In this document: piece after piece, positions 26,151 through 35,151 of the stretch | Position numbering within the stretch: the first letter of the stretch is position 1 | Layout: each line of letters begins with the position of its first letter | Source of the DNA: an uncultured Ligilactobacillus sp. | Lineage (GTDB): Bacteria; Bacillota; Bacilli; Lactobacillales; Lactobacillaceae | Length of the DNA stretch: 64,000 nucleotides | Direction: 5' to 3' | Assembly: GCA_934201845.1 (NCBI GenBank) | Contig: CAKPXA010000001.1 | Coordinates: 248,001 to 312,000 of the forward strand | The notes under the pieces: model-generated | Told to the model about the DNA's origin: nothing | What the model saw: the letters and a program-made list of their open reading frames with translations, nothing else | Databases searched by the model: none | Program-made: the position numbers and the translations under genes

Positions 26151-29100
26151 ATGTGTGTGAAAAACACGGACATGTTGAACAGCATGGAAGGCAATGAAGA
26201 ATCTGTAAGAATTCTGGGTGAGTATCTGGGATATAAAGTCGGGATGAATCCCATTGATTCAGACAGTGAGTGGAAGATTTACTTTTCCAGCAAGACTGAA
26301 AGTACCAGTGTAGGGGTTATTGCAGCAAAGCCTCAGGAGGATCTGACAAATGAATCTAGTACACTTTTTGTTAGAAGGCTTTATCAGCAGCAGGTTCTGG
26401 AACTGAAGAATCATTTAGGAACATTCAGTGTTTCAGTCGTTGCCTTTGTCGGAGTGAAGAGAATTGTGTTCTTTCAGATGTTCGGCGGTAACAGGGACAG
26501 GCGTCTGGACATCAATCTGGAAACAATCGGCAAGGACCTGTACGTCGGTAATTTGAATTACCTTAAGGACGAGCACGTTAAAGTCGTTGAGGATGAATTC
26601 GGATTTGGGGAATTTGAGATAGAGATGGACTTTGACAGGATTTTCCGCCAGGAACTGACGAATCATTTTCTGGAAGTCGTATCGCTTTATCGAAAGAAGC
26701 TCTCCGAATTGATTACCGGGTCACGCAGTCTTCGTACGTCGTTGGAATCTGCAGTCGACCAGAAGACGATTTTCTATATTGAACATGATGACCTGCCGAA
26801 TCTGGTTCAGTCTGACTCATACATTGCGGTGCTGTCAACGGTGGTTGATACGATTATCCTGAGACAGTTGATGAGAAGGTTCCTCGAAGGATATTACGGA
26901 GCTGATTCCTTTGAGGTCAGCGGCATTGCCCTGGGTGTTGGAAACGGAACCATGGACGATGCAATCAGGGAGGTTGTACACGCCACCGCAAACATCGGCA
27001 ATGAACAGGAAATAAGAAAACTGAATGTTCATCACTCTGAGATACATCAGCTCAGTCTATTTGCTGACGTTTTTGATGATGATGAATTGAAGAGCACCAG
27101 TCAGGTGTCAATTGAAAAGGACAAGCGTGATGCAGTGGCGGATCTCAGCAGGAGGGCTCAGAAGCAGTTTGAACTTACTTACGACGGAGACCTCTTTGCC
27201 GGACGCATTTCTGAAATCACAAACAGCGTTGAAGAAAAAATCAGCGAAGAATTTCCGGAATTCATGGCCAAGATGTGGATTGACACGTCTGCGAACAATT
27301 ATTCGTTCCGATATGAGGACATGCCGCCTGAATCACTTGAGAAACAGTATGAACGCTCGATGAGCAACAACGTTCAGATTGAACTGAACCAGGAAACGGG
27401 CAGACCCGTTGTCTACTACGGCAAGGATATGTCGGAACAGAAGAGCAAGGGAGCCTATTACACGGACATTAACTTTGTGAACTACATGATCGAGAATTCC
27501 GTGATTGTCGAATTTGACAGACGCTGTGACAAGGTGAGAGAGGCCGTTGAAAACGGGACAGTGGATGATGTCGATTCCGCATTGGCGCATCTGCTTGACT
27601 TGAAGGTTGCCGACTTTACCGTCGGGGGCGGGTCATTTCTCCGCGGAGCATTCATTAAGCTTGCAGAGAAGTATGAATCATTTGCCGATTTTAACGTTCC
27701 TTCTGAACTTTTTGACAGATATCCGATGTTTTCCGGTAATAGTGACAGTCAGTATCTCTGGGAGAAGTATGTTCTTGAAAACATGCTGTACGGCGTCGAC
27801 ATCGATTACAAGGCCATCATCATTGCCAGTCTGACTCTTACCCTGTCTTCTCTGGAAAACAGGCCGAAGGACACAAAACTGCCGCAGCTGATAGGGCGCA
27901 CGCTCATTAATCAGAACTCTTTGATCAATGCCGTGCCTTATTACAGACGTGAGGAAGTTTTCGGAAGGCATCAGAAGGATATTGCAAGGCTGATCAAATT
28001 GAAGAAGAGCGACTTTGCCAAATTTGATGAACTCAGGAAGAAACTGCAGGGTGAGGTCATTTCTGAACTGGGCGCCATGAAGCTCGGCAAGCTTGATTAT
28101 GAAGACTTTACACGCTGTGCCAAGGTGCTTAAAATCGAAGCGATTGAACTGAATCTGCCGGAAATCTTCTTCAATGAAGACGGAACGCTGAAGGAACACG
28201 GTGGAGTGGACGTTGTTGTCGGCAATCCTCCGTGGGAGGTCTGGAAGCCGAATTCAGACGAATTCTTCGGACCGCTGTACGGCATGAAGAAATTCAACGC
28301 CTTGAAGAAGAAGCAGAAGATGGAAGTTCAGGACAGTCTTCTTGGAGAAAACTACACTCTCAGGGAAAAATGGGAGGAATATAACAGGAGAATGGTGCTT
28401 GGTTCAGCTTACTTCAGAAATGATGACTGCTTCAGGTATCAGGCATGGGCTGTGGATGGAAAAAAGGTGACATCTGACATCAATCTGTACAAGATTTCCC
28501 TGGAGAGATTCGTTCAGCTTGGTAATGACGGCTGCCGCTATTCAATCCTCGTGCCGGACAATCTGGTCACCGACCTGGGTAATACAGGCTTGAGGCATAT
28601 GCTTTTCGATAACTACAATGTTGAAGAGTTCCTGTCATTTGAGAACCGGAAGGAAATTTTCAAGGAAATTGACGGAAGGACGAAGTTTGCAGTGCTGAAC
28701 TTCAACGGCGACGAGCGGGAAACCCGGAAACTGCATGCATTCTTCTATAAGCAGTCGCTTGATTTGCTGAACAATGACGCCGAAAAGCTGGAATATGACA
28801 TGGAAGACGTCAGAAGAAACGAACCGCAGCGGTTGAGTCTCTGCGAGTTCAGATCAAGGGACGAAAGCATTCTTTACAACAGGATAAATAACCGGTACAG
28901 AAGTCTGGAAGAAAGGAAGCTGATGGATTTTACCAATGATTTTCACAAAACCAATGATAGCAAGATGTTTGTAAAGAACAATGGTGGAAATGATTTGATT
29001 CCCCTGTATGAAGGAAAGTTCATCAATCAGTTCAGACTGATCAGGCAGCCTTTTGAACTGGAAGAAGCAGTTGCCAGAGACGTCGTTGCCGGGAAAGTCG

Positions 29101-29669
29101 GCGAAGACTACCGGCATTACCGGATAGTTGTGCGTTCGATTGGAAGGTCAACAGACGAAAGAAGCCTGATTGCGACGCTGCTGCCGCCGTTGACAACGGC
29201 GGCGAACAGTCTGATGATGCAGAAGGGTTCTGACAGGATGGAGCTTTCTGACAAGCTGTTCTATCTTGGCATGCTTGATTCCTATTGCCTGGATTACGTA
29301 TTGCGCAGGAGAATAACCAGCAATGTCAACAAGTTTCTGCTCATGTCAGTTCCAATGCCAAAACCCGTTGAAGTTGCCGATGCAGGGGAGATTGTCGGGT
29401 TGGTGAAGGCGCTGCTCAAGGAAAACGGCGAGATTTATGCCGGCCTTGATGATGAGATTCCAGGAAATAAGTATGACGGATTTAGTCATGAAGAACTTAT
29501 AGCGGAACTCAATGCGAGGATCATGATTGACTTCGGACTTTCAAGAGATGATATCGTCAATTTGATGAAGTCGTTTGAAAGTGCAAAGCATACTGAAGAT
29601 GTCCGTGAAACGGCGCAGAATATAATTGACGTCTATGACAAGATGAAGGAGCAGTGCTATGAAGGATAA
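26151..29669 (+). CDS. Large N6-adenine DNA methyltransferase (Eco57I/PglX-like) of a restriction-type system
   Basis: 1172-residue protein from ATG 26151 (GGAAG upstream). The central part is an N6-adenine methyltransferase of the gamma order: KSKGAYYTD (431-439, motif X), ADFTVGGGS (487-495, motif I, S-adenosylmethionine site) and NPPW (692-695, catalytic motif IV). The roughly 400-residue N-terminus is unassigned, with no clear nuclease motif; the C-terminal 350 residues probably hold the target-recognition domain. The size and order resemble type IIG Eco57I enzymes and BREX PglX, which methylate host DNA. It overlaps the helicase gene by 11 bp, so modification and attack are coupled. The DNA is AT-richer than its surroundings, suggesting horizontal gain. 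Confidence 0.88.
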   Translation: MCVKNTDMLNSMEGNEESVRILGEYLGYKVGMNPIDSDSEWKIYFSSKTESTSVGVIAAKPQEDLTNESSTLFVRRLYQQQVLELKNHLGTFSVSVVAFVGVKRIVFFQMFGGNRDRRLDINLETIGKDLYVGNLNYLKDEHVKVVEDEFGFGEFEIEMDFDRIFRQELTNHFLEVVSLYRKKLSELITGSRSLRTSLESAVDQKTIFYIEHDDLPNLVQSDSYIAVLSTVVDTIILRQLMRRFLEGYYGADSFEVSGIALGVGNGTMDDAIREVVHATANIGNEQEIRKLNVHHSEIHQLSLFADVFDDDELKSTSQVSIEKDKRDAVADLSRRAQKQFELTYDGDLFAGRISEITNSVEEKISEEFPEFMAKMWIDTSANNYSFRYEDMPPESLEKQYERSMSNNVQIELNQETGRPVVYYGKDMSEQKSKGAYYTDINFVNYMIENSVIVEFDRRCDKVREAVENGTVDDVDSALAHLLDLKVADFTVGGGSFLRGAFIKLAEKYESFADFNVPSELFDRYPMFSGNSDSQYLWEKYVLENMLYGVDIDYKAIIIASLTLTLSSLENRPKDTKLPQLIGRTLINQNSLINAVPYYRREEVFGRHQKDIARLIKLKKSDFAKFDELRKKLQGEVISELGAMKLGKLDYEDFTRCAKVLKIEAIELNLPEIFFNEDGTLKEHGGVDVVVGNPPWEVWKPNSDEFFGPLYGMKKFNALKKKQKMEVQDSLLGENYTLREKWEEYNRRMVLGSAYFRNDDCFRYQAWAVDGKKVTSDINLYKISLERFVQLGNDGCRYSILVPDNLVTDLGNTGLRHMLFDNYNVEEFLSFENRKEIFKEIDGRTKFAVLNFNGDERETRKLHAFFYKQSLDLLNNDAEKLEYDMEDVRRNEPQRLSLCEFRSRDESILYNRINNRYRSLEERKLMDFTNDFHKTNDSKMFVKNNGGNDLIPLYEGKFINQFRLIRQPFELEEAVARDVVAGKVGEDYRHYRIVVRSIGRSTDERSLIATLLPPLTTAANSLMMQKGSDRMELSDKLFYLGMLDSYCLDYVLRRRITSNVNKFLLMSVPMPKPVEVADAGEIVGLVKALLKENGEIYAGLDDEIPGNKYDGFSHEELIAELNARIMIDFGLSRDDIVNLMKSFESAKHTEDVRETAQNIIDVYDKMKEQCYEG

Positions 29670-32600
29670 GAGCAATGCAAATGACATTGGTAACAGGATT
29701 TACAGAATCTGGCAACGTGTGATTGACAACCGTAATCTGAATATGACGGAAGTGGTTGACTATCTGCTTGAACGGAAAAGAAGCGTCCTGGACGTGGCAG
29801 CCGGCTATTTTTATATAAGCGGTCTGCAGCTGATAGAGGATAAGATCACGGACTTCATGAACGCAGGAGGACATCTGAGAATAGTGATGGGGCAGGACAC
29901 CAATTACGTCACCGCCAATATTCTTGACAGTGATGCGGGAAGACCCTTTCTGGAAAAGTATATTGAGAAAATCAACAGGGACGAGGAGAATATTTCCGAC
30001 TATGATTTCATGAACAGCGTTCTTGAATGGATTGAAGACGGTCAGCTGAAGGTTAGGGTCTACACCGGTGAGGGAAACTATTTTCATGCCAAGAGCTATA
30101 TGTTCTATGATGCAGACGATGATTCAAACGGTGATGTAATCGTCGGGTCCTCCAACTTTTCCAAAAACGGATTTGAGGGCAACACAGAATTGAATTTCCT
30201 GACCAGTGACAGTTTTGTTGCATTGCATCGCTGGTATGATGAAATCTGGGATTCCGACGAAACGGAAGACTTTTCAAAGGATCTTGTCAACATTGTCAGG
30301 GGCAGGATTCCTCCGGAAAAACGAAGGAAGAAAAGCGGATTACAGGAGTATCTGCCGGTCAGGGAAACGTATTATAATCTTGCGAAGGTTTTCTCAAAAC
30401 CATATGCAAGGCTGGATGATTCCGATGAATGGACGGACTCGCTGTATGAGCACCAGAAGTCAGGCATCGTGGATGTCAAGGATAAGCTTGACACGTTGAA
30501 CACGGGAGTATTGGCAGATGGCGTCGGTCTGGGAAAGACAAGGACGGCTGCAGGCGTCATCAGACTGTATCTCAAGGAGGATTCATCAGCAAGGATACTG
30601 ATTGTTGCCGATGCAAAGCTGAAGGAGCAGTGGATAGATGAACTCAAGGCCGTTGGTGTTGAACCCGGCAGCTATGAATACAAGTCAAGGGACGCATTTG
30701 TCCGTATGGACAGTTCGGAAATACGCAAGATGAAGTATAATCTGGTTATCGTTGATGAGGCTCATCTGGGCTTTAAGAACAACAATACGAAGGCATACAA
30801 CAAGATGCTTGTCCTGAAGGAGAATAATCCGGATGTCAGAGGACTGATGCTGACGGCAACGCCATGGAATAACCGTCGTGAGGATGTGATCAACATCGGC
30901 ATGCTGTTTCTTGACATCGAAAAGGTGCCGAATGACCGTGAGTACAAGCAGTATATCCTTTCCGGCGGTTTCACGAACAAGGTTGTCAAGAGGATTGCAG
31001 CTGACGACAAGGCCTTCAACCAGTTCTGGGAGGATGTCTATCTCCAGAGGACCAGAAACACATATGGCGGCCAGGGAGCAAAGTTCCCGCAGCGTGAGTT
31101 CCCGGCGGTGGACATCCCCTATGATTCCCGCAAGAACAAGATCTTCAGTGACAACTTTGAAAAGATTGTCGATTTGAAATTCCCGTATATGGACCCCATC
31201 AAGTACATTGATGACAGTCGTGAGCCACTGGGAGCAAGGCAATTGAAGCTGCTGCTCCTGAAACGTGCCGATTCAAGCTGGATTTCATACAGGGATTCCC
31301 TTGCCAGAATATCCCGCAAGGTCGATGGACTGAAAAAGGAACTTGATGCCATCAAGCTGAAAAAGGGGAAGGCATTTCTGAATGCGTTCAAGAGCTATTT
31401 AAGCACGTCCTACAATATCTTCAATTATGAATATAAAAACAGATTAATCAAGCCAGAGGGCAATGAAATTGACTTGTTTGCTGCAGATGAATATGAACAG
31501 GAAGATATGGGAATGGATGACATCCAGTCCAGCATGCGCAAGAAGCAGTATGCTGAGAAAGTCAAGGGAATGATAGATAATCTGTCGCCGAATGATGCCA
31601 GGAGAGTGGTTGAGGAAATGTACGTTGATTCTTCTTCCGACTTGGAGGTGCTGGATGGCTTGATTGAAAGGCTTGATGCCGCCTACTCCAAAGTTGACGA
31701 AAAACTCGATACAGTCATCAGGGAGATTGAAAAAGAGCAGAAACTCGGACATAAGGTCATTGTCGTCACACAGTTTGCCGATACTGCGAAATATTACTAT
31801 GAAAAGCTGTACGAGCACTTCAATAAGTCAGGACTTAATCTTCCGATGGGCCTTGTTACAGGCGGTGTTGACGGCTTGATCAAGATGAACGGAAATGATT
31901 CGACTAAAAAGGACGTGCTGAATCATTTTTCTCCGCGTTCAAAGGGGCAGCTTGAGATACTTGAAAAAGGCGATGATCTTAAACTGCTTGTCGGTACTGA
32001 CACCATATCATTCGGTCAGAATCTGCAGGACGCCGTTACATTGATGAACCTTGACCTGCCGTATAATCCGATGACGCTTGAACAGAGAATAGGTCGAATT
32101 GACCGGCCACGCGAGGAAGGATTTCAGCAGAAGATATTCATCTATACTTTCCCTGTATACAGTTCCATTGACAGTCAGCTGAAAATGGCTGACAGGCTGG
32201 GTGAGAAGATGAAGGGTGTTTTGGATGATACGCAATTTGACAACGTGGTACTTCCTGAATACAAGATCTATCTTGAAAAGGCACGGAACCGTGAAGGCAA
32301 TGCGGCCGAGTCGATGATCAGGGAGTTTGACGCCAGGTACATCCATGATAAGGGAATGCATGCAGAAATACATTCTCAGCAATATAAGGATGCCAATCAG
32401 AGGTTGTATGATGTCTGGAAGAACGGCATCGAAAGCTTCGATTCAGCCTTTAATCACGGATTCAGTTTCTCAAACAACAGTGGTGACACGATTGTTGCGG
32501 CTAAATTGGAATACAGGGATGCCAATGGCTCGGAACTGGGAAGCGAGAACGTAATCGTCAACGTTACTGAAAACCGGTTTGCTGAGCTCGTAGAGGCTGA

Positions 32601-33132
32601 AGGGCAGATCCGTGATGCGATTCCTTTCGATGTTCAAAACAGAACCGTCCTTCCTGAAAAAAAGGCTGCTTCATTGGAAGAAGATGCAAAATCAGTCTTG
32701 AGGGATCTTGTACCGGCTCGGGTCAGAAAATATAACGAAGAAAGGGAACTGACGCAGAGTAACCAGGAAAAGATATATGACAAGCTCAGCGAGAAGGCGG
32801 CATTCAATCTCAAGGAGAGTGCCCGTAATGACAAGGAACTTGTAAAGAGCAGTCTTGCAAAAATCGGCATGCCGCCAAAGCAGCTGGGAACATTTGCAAA
32901 TTATATCTGCACGATTCAAAAGGACGACCCTTCCTATGAACTGGTAAAGCGGATAGCAAACGACAGGGGATATTTCTGGACACATATCGAGGATTTCAAG
33001 GATTACATCGGCCCTGAAGTTATTCAGCGTTCGGAACGAGTCGGTGCACAGATAAAGAGGTCGGATTCGCGCAAGGCAAGTGCCGATAAATCGACGTTTG
33101 AGGTTCTGCTGGGCAATATTGTTGTCAGATAA
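29659..33132 (+). CDS. Phospholipase-D-type nuclease fused to Swi2/Snf2 helicase
   Basis: 1157 residues. The N-terminus (about 20-190) is a PLD-family nuclease domain: VAAGYFYISGLQLI, H143-x-K145 in YFHAKSYMFYD and GSSNFS at 163-168, the single-HKD layout that acts as a dimer. A Swi2/Snf2-type ATPase follows: H-Q of YEHQKSGI, Walker A GVGLGKT (288-294), DEAH (366-369), LTATPW, then an insertion of about 300 residues with helical coiled-coil character, and the second RecA lobe with VIVVTQFAD, LVGTDTISFGQNLQDA and QRIGRIDR (809-816). AAGGAG precedes ATG 29659. Inferred role: DNA translocation and cleavage in a restriction-like defence pair with the upstream methyltransferase. Confidence 0.88.
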   Translation: MKDKSNANDIGNRIYRIWQRVIDNRNLNMTEVVDYLLERKRSVLDVAAGYFYISGLQLIEDKITDFMNAGGHLRIVMGQDTNYVTANILDSDAGRPFLEKYIEKINRDEENISDYDFMNSVLEWIEDGQLKVRVYTGEGNYFHAKSYMFYDADDDSNGDVIVGSSNFSKNGFEGNTELNFLTSDSFVALHRWYDEIWDSDETEDFSKDLVNIVRGRIPPEKRRKKSGLQEYLPVRETYYNLAKVFSKPYARLDDSDEWTDSLYEHQKSGIVDVKDKLDTLNTGVLADGVGLGKTRTAAGVIRLYLKEDSSARILIVADAKLKEQWIDELKAVGVEPGSYEYKSRDAFVRMDSSEIRKMKYNLVIVDEAHLGFKNNNTKAYNKMLVLKENNPDVRGLMLTATPWNNRREDVINIGMLFLDIEKVPNDREYKQYILSGGFTNKVVKRIAADDKAFNQFWEDVYLQRTRNTYGGQGAKFPQREFPAVDIPYDSRKNKIFSDNFEKIVDLKFPYMDPIKYIDDSREPLGARQLKLLLLKRADSSWISYRDSLARISRKVDGLKKELDAIKLKKGKAFLNAFKSYLSTSYNIFNYEYKNRLIKPEGNEIDLFAADEYEQEDMGMDDIQSSMRKKQYAEKVKGMIDNLSPNDARRVVEEMYVDSSSDLEVLDGLIERLDAAYSKVDEKLDTVIREIEKEQKLGHKVIVVTQFADTAKYYYEKLYEHFNKSGLNLPMGLVTGGVDGLIKMNGNDSTKKDVLNHFSPRSKGQLEILEKGDDLKLLVGTDTISFGQNLQDAVTLMNLDLPYNPMTLEQRIGRIDRPREEGFQQKIFIYTFPVYSSIDSQLKMADRLGEKMKGVLDDTQFDNVVLPEYKIYLEKARNREGNAAESMIREFDARYIHDKGMHAEIHSQQYKDANQRLYDVWKNGIESFDSAFNHGFSFSNNSGDTIVAAKLEYRDANGSELGSENVIVNVTENRFAELVEAEGQIRDAIPFDVQNRTVLPEKKAASLEEDAKSVLRDLVPARVRKYNEERELTQSNQEKIYDKLSEKAAFNLKESARNDKELVKSSLAKIGMPPKQLGTFANYICTIQKDDPSYELVKRIANDRGYFWTHIEDFKDYIGPEVIQRSERVGAQIKRSDSRKASADKSTFEVLLGNIVVR

Positions 33133-33162
33133 TATGGTACAAGTTATCAGGAGGTGACCGCC

Positions 33163-33579
33163 ATGCCCGCATATTCAGACGTATATCTGGACGATGTCGT
33201 TGAAAGTCAGGGAAAGCTCTTTGATCTTGTGGCGCAGGAATATCCGGACAAGGATACAGCGGCCTTCATCAACGCCTACATGTCAGGCAGGACCAGAAAA
33301 GGCATTGACGAGTCACAGGCCTATGTCAACACGATGGATGCCCGCACGCTCTGGGAATACTTCTGCAGGACGGAAGGCTTCACGCCAGTTAACGGCAGGG
33401 CACTTGAAGGGTTCATGCCGCGGTGGATCGGCGAGTTCTACGCTTACTATCAGTGGTATTATGATGTCCCGAGCAGAGAGCTTGTGAGGAAAATTCCGGT
33501 GGACTTTCTCATGAAGGCATATGCGGGACTGGGTGGTCTGGAACTGGAGCTTGCGGTCAGAAAGGTCGGCAGAGTGTAG
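33163..33579 (+). CDS. Small conserved-looking protein, possible third gene of the defence operon
   Basis: 138 residues from ATG 33163, with AGGAGGTG six bases upstream, 30 bp after the helicase stop and before a strong terminator, so probably in the same transcript. The protein begins MPAYSDVYLDDVVESQGKLF and is rich in aromatic residues (FYAYYQWYYDVPSRELV). It has no signal peptide or membrane helix. I believe similar unnamed proteins exist in Firmicutes but cannot assign a function. Codon use is closer to the host than to the helicase gene, so it may instead be an old resident gene. Confidence 0.68.
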   Translation: MPAYSDVYLDDVVESQGKLFDLVAQEYPDKDTAAFINAYMSGRTRKGIDESQAYVNTMDARTLWEYFCRTEGFTPVNGRALEGFMPRWIGEFYAYYQWYYDVPSRELVRKIPVDFLMKAYAGLGGLELELAVRKVGRV

Positions 33580-33587
33580 AGGCAGGA

Positions 33588-33621
33588 GCGCATCTGGTGT
33601 GTGAACACCGGGTGCGTTTTT
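33588..33621 (+). terminator. Terminator at the end of the defence operon
   Basis: GCGCA and GGTGT pair with ACACC and GGTGCG (with G-U), followed by TTTTTG. Confidence 0.8.
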
Positions 33622-33676
33622 GCGTGCACTGGTTGCGAAAGTCTGCTGCAGTCAAATTCTCCGTGAATGCGCGGCT

Positions 33677-33688
33677 CTGCATTTGGCA
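33677..33688 (+). repeat. Solo short repeat motif supplying a -35 box
   Basis: GGCTCTGCATTTGGCAGG; sixteen bases GCTCTGCATTTGGCAG are identical to the copy at 35128-35143. Its TTGGCA serves as a -35. Confidence 0.55.
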
Positions 33689-33712
33689 GGAACAGGTTGT
33701 GTGCAATATAAT
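33683..33712 (+). promoter_or_regulatory. First promoter of the lipoprotein gene
   Basis: TTGGCA (33683-33688), 18-bp spacer, TATAAT (33707-33712). Confidence 0.6.
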
Positions 33713-33741
33713 TAATTATTAATATCAAAATAATATTATTA

Positions 33742-33770
33742 TTGCCGTCGTGATGGAAATATGTTAATAT
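33742..33770 (+). promoter_or_regulatory. Second promoter of the lipoprotein gene
   Basis: TTGCCG (33742-33747), 17-bp spacer, TAATAT (33765-33770) with an extended TGT. Confidence 0.6.
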
Positions 33771-33807
33771 ATTATTCGTAAATATTTCAATTATTGGGGG
33801 ATTTAAC

Positions 33808-34599
33808 GTGAAGAGGAAGCTTATTGTGGCTGCGGCGATGATGCTGGCGGTGGGGGGACTCACTGCGTGCAGCAGCGGACCGGACAAGGAAAAGGTGATG
33901 CAGAAGACGATTGACGGGTTTGACAGGATCAGAAGCGCCGAGCTGGACAGCAACGTGAAGATGACGGTCGGATCCGGAAACAGCAGGTCAGGCAACATGG
34001 ACATGGACATGAATGTCACGTACACCACGAAGCCGAAGGCATCGAAGGTCGTGGTGAAGTCGAAGCTGGCAAACGGATCGTCCAACGTCATCGAGGCAGT
34101 GTGCGACAGCAGCGATGTGTACATCAGGATGCCGTCGATGGGGAAGTGGTACAGGAAGCCTGCTTCAAGCTATGATACTGTCAGCAGGTCGAAGGACCAG
34201 TCCGTGGAGACTGCGGCGAAGTATCTCAGGATGATGAAGAAGAACAAGGTTGACTATGAGATCGGTTCAAAGGGCGGAAATTATGTTCTCACGTTCAATG
34301 CCGGGAAGAAGTTCACGGACAAGCTCAAGAGGGACATCTTCACGCAGATGAGCAGCACGGGCAGCACCAGGCTCTCGAGCTCGGCCCTGGACAGGATTGA
34401 CTTCAAGAAGTTCAAGTACGTCATTGAGGTTGACAAGAGACGGTGTCTGCCGAAGAACTACAGAATCGACCTGAAGATGACGGTCGAAAACGGCGGCAGT
34501 AAGGGGACGGTCAATGAACTGTGCAAGGGTACGTACAGGAACGTCAACAGTGTGAAGAAGATTGAGATTCCATCCAGTTACATTGACCTCACGAAGTAG
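33808..34599 (+). CDS. Secreted lipoprotein, DUF6612-like
   Basis: 263 residues with a lipoprotein signal (MKRKLIVAAAMMLAVGGLTAC; cleavage before the Cys of LTAC) and a soluble domain that looks like the LolA/DUF6612-type beta-sheet lipoproteins of lactobacilli (repeated strands such as MDMDMNVTYTTKPKASKVVV and NYVLTFNAGKKFTDKLK). GTG 33808 follows GGGGGATT. It has two likely promoters and its own terminator. Function unknown; attached to the outer face of the membrane. Confidence 0.82.
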   Translation: MKRKLIVAAAMMLAVGGLTACSSGPDKEKVMQKTIDGFDRIRSAELDSNVKMTVGSGNSRSGNMDMDMNVTYTTKPKASKVVVKSKLANGSSNVIEAVCDSSDVYIRMPSMGKWYRKPASSYDTVSRSKDQSVETAAKYLRMMKKNKVDYEIGSKGGNYVLTFNAGKKFTDKLKRDIFTQMSSTGSTRLSSSALDRIDFKKFKYVIEVDKRRCLPKNYRIDLKMTVENGGSKGTVNELCKGTYRNVNSVKKIEIPSSYIDLTK

Positions 34600-34640
34600 G
34601 ATGCGTTCTTTCTGCAGGGAAAATCATGAATTAACATTAT

Positions 34641-34677
34641 GGGCATGCAGGCTTGTTTGAGCCGGCATGTCTTTTTT
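34641..34677 (+). terminator. Lipoprotein gene terminator
   Basis: GCATGC/GGCT pair with AGCC/GCATG around TGTTTG, followed by TTTTTT. Confidence 0.8.
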
Positions 34678-34769
34678 GTCCCGGGGAAGCTTTTTGGGGG
34701 ACTTGGGGGTACGGGTTATCATGGGAAAAATGGAGATTTTCATTGATATGCCTCAGCCTGGATGGGCGA

Positions 34770-34860
34770 CCGTGGGCATTTGTCATGATTTGCGGCATTT
34801 GTCCACGGTCCACGGGCAAATGGGCAGAAAGGGCTCAAATGCCCGTAGAACCCATGGTGA
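34770..34860. repeat. Partial copy C of the interspersed repeat family
   Basis: 34770-34823 matches the reverse complement of 50973-51026 in 48 of 54 positions by hand alignment. The following ATGCCCGTAGAACCCATGGTG resembles the linker of copy A (5715-5736). GGGCATTTG (34774-34782) and CAAATGCCC (34836-34844) form an outer stem around an inner CATTTGTCC/GGGCAAATG stem. Confidence 0.7.
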
Positions 34861-35129
34861 AAGGAATCGGTCGTGCAGCGTGGTCTGGTTTTTGCACAGA
34901 TATCAATGGTTTCTGCGTGGTGCCGGTGCACAGCAGGGGGGATTTAATGCAAGCCCTGAGATTATGCAAAGCGTCCGTAACCTGCATCCTGCCCCAACAC
35001 CTGCAACCTCTGCACCACCCACCCGGATCTTACCACCCCGCAAGCGGCAATCACTGTCCCATGTTCTCTAAGCATCTCCACCAGGTCGGGACCGGTTCCG
35101 GAGGTGCCGGCGGGACGGGGGGCCGTGCT

Positions 35130-35143
35130 CTGCATTTGGCAGT
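35130..35143 (+). repeat. Solo short repeat motif
   Basis: GCTCTGCATTTGGCAG, identical over 16 bases to the copy at 33674-33689; nine bases before the -35 of the next gene. Confidence 0.5.
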
Positions 35144-35151
35144 GATTGCCC

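Larger units (their letters stand above)
34678..35151. other. Long non-coding region with repeat fragment
   Basis: Nearly 500 bp without a credible gene; a 176-codon frame runs through it but has no ribosome-binding site and no protein-like composition. It carries repeat copy C, a pyrimidine-rich stretch (34980-35045) and a solo motif at 35130. Confidence 0.6.

Noticed and set aside
26151-29669. Type I restriction modification subunit pair (HsdM/HsdS)
   Set aside because: The methylase is about twice the size of HsdM with NPPW rather than the usual HsdM NPPF layout, and no HsdS gene follows.
26101-33579. Full DISARM or BREX system
   Set aside because: DrmA, DrmB, BrxC, PglZ, BrxL and similar partners are absent; only methylase- and helicase/PLD-type parts are present.
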